Assembly (NCBI RefSeq): GCF_000350225.1
Contig: NW_005178505.1
Span: forward strand, 1 to 39,170
Length of the DNA stretch: 39,170 bases
From: Chondrus crispus
Taxonomy: Eukaryota > Rhodophyta > Florideophyceae > Gigartinales > Gigartinaceae
Direction: 5' to 3'
Within the stretch, counting starts at the first letter, position 1. Every line of letters starts with the position of its first letter. The notes under the pieces were generated by a model, which saw nothing but the letters and a program-made list of their open reading frames with translations, did not search any database and was not told the origin of the DNA. Positions 38,121 through 39,170 of the stretch are shown here, in pieces. Position numbers and translations under genes: made by a program.

Positions 38121-39170
38121 GGCTTCTCCAAGATTGCCATGGACAAGGCTACAACAGAAGTGATCGAGGAACATATATCCTTGATACATGACATAGATGT
38201 GATCTCGTCGCTGGGTGACACTGGGGCCTGATACCCGGCAGTAACCGTGGTGATTTGTATGGAACAGTAGTCTTGTGATGCATTGGGTGCCGTTCTTTTT
38301 GTATGTCTACAACATCTTTGCGCACAATGCCGCGACAGAATGGAATGTGTGCGGCATAGAGGAGGGGCTACTTCACTGATTGAGATTCGAAGGGGATTGG
38401 TAATATTGAAAGGAAGGGTGATGGAATATAACCTAGTGGTGGGTGGATTGGTGATATCAGGGGGAAAGACAAAGCGGAAGTTGGACCGGGATCGAGATTG
38501 TTGAGGACGGGGGCGCGACGGATAGACTGTTTTCGGTGGAGAAGACAATGTCGCACGACATGCGGTGTGGTAAAAAGACGCATACAGGTTAAATGCCTAT
38601 GTGCGAGAAACTGGGATGACATAATTTTTGGGACAAAACGGGCGAAGGGTATATGTTACAGTGGTATTTTTCGGTGGTACAAAGAATATCCTCGTATGGA
38701 GATTGCAAGGATGTGGGTATGCGAAGTACATATAGCCAATGGAGACCAGAAATGGGGAGGAGCAAAGTTTTTTCCCTTGGTTGTTAAATAGAAGCGCTAA
38801 GCCACACAGTTCAAACGAGCCACGATAGTTATGTCCTCGTGTCGACGAGGCGCTGTTGTGATGATACCGCGACGAAAATGTGTAATGTGAGTACAGTAGT
38901 GCTCCTTGGAAGGGTTTTCAGTGTAAAAGGTACGAGTTGCAGTGGAAGTACGAGAGTGATTTGCGGAGGAAGAGTTTGGAATTTTTCTTTCAGGGAATGA
39001 AATCGTTACATGTGGAGGACACACAGAGGCGTTGGCTTTTTGCACATACACATGGTAGTACTGTCGAGTGTGAATGCAGGATCGCGGCTCAGCTGAACGA
39101 GGCGGTGACCTCTACAAAGTGGTGCAGATGTTAAAGTGCTGTACTACTGTACAGTATACGTGTTTCGTAG
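38121..39170. other. Right end, no recognised gene
   Basis: Short frames occur on both strands (for example 38102-38548 minus, 38498-38791 plus) but none shows a domain. TACTGTA/TACAGTA words occur near 38891 and 39135. Confidence 0.5.

Noticed and set aside
1..39170. CRISPR array, rRNA, integron or prophage
   Set aside because: No regularly spaced repeats with unique spacers, no rRNA-like sequence, and gene structure is clearly eukaryotic.

Overview
Nuclear DNA of a photosynthetic unicellular eukaryote, most likely a red alga (inference). Genes carry short GT-AG introns of about 90-150 bp. They include a plant-type two-domain glyoxalase I, a Rubisco-LSMT-like SET protein and a GNAT, several with transit-peptide-like N-termini, plus glucosidase I, V-ATPase subunit A, a Spartan protease and an ARM-repeat kinase. 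No rRNA, tRNA, CRISPR array or bacterial operon was seen.

Layout. 1-0.9 kb: GC-rich edge with no recognised gene. 0.9-5.1 kb: glyoxalase I and ER glucosidase I, both plus strand. 5.15-6.6 kb: bacterial-type xylulokinase, minus strand. 5.65-15.5 kb: a two-unit tandem segmental duplication. Unit 1 runs from inside the xylulokinase gene to 10741 and unit 2 from 10742 to about 15521. Each unit carries a C2H2 zinc-finger gene and a repeat block. The junction joins the 3' end of a V-ATPase A copy to a truncated xylulokinase copy. Within the repeat blocks two segments are inverted between the units, one 494-bp TA-flanked transposon is present only in unit 2, and a short diverged fragment of a glucosidase I gene is embedded. 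The intact V-ATPase A gene (three exons, minus strand) closes the duplication at 15.3-17.4 kb.

17.4-19.3 kb is AT-richer with no recognised gene. A host-like pyrimidine-rich leader with a possible first exon follows at 19.3-19.7 kb. At 19966-22160 lies an endogenous totivirus-like element: a Gag frame of about 678 codons related to the yeast L-A coat protein, broken by one in-frame TGA. It keeps the cap-binding histidine motif and an exactly phased GGGTTTT slippery site leading into a short, truncated minus-1 Pol-side frame. This is the most striking object in the window. A small terminal-inverted-repeat element lies just downstream.

23.9-35.9 kb is ordinary gene-rich DNA: a J-domain protein, a SET-domain methyltransferase (minus), a GNAT acetyltransferase, an armadillo-repeat kinase, a LON-domain-like protein (minus) and a Spartan/SprT metalloprotease with three UBZ4 fingers. 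35.9-39.2 kb holds minisatellites and coding-like stretches with splice signals but no gene I can name.

The genes do not form one pathway. They are housekeeping functions in a compact genome, interrupted by a recently duplicated, transposon-rich block and a viral insertion. The TACTGTA/TACAGTA heptamer recurs about 30 times, almost all outside coding sequence.
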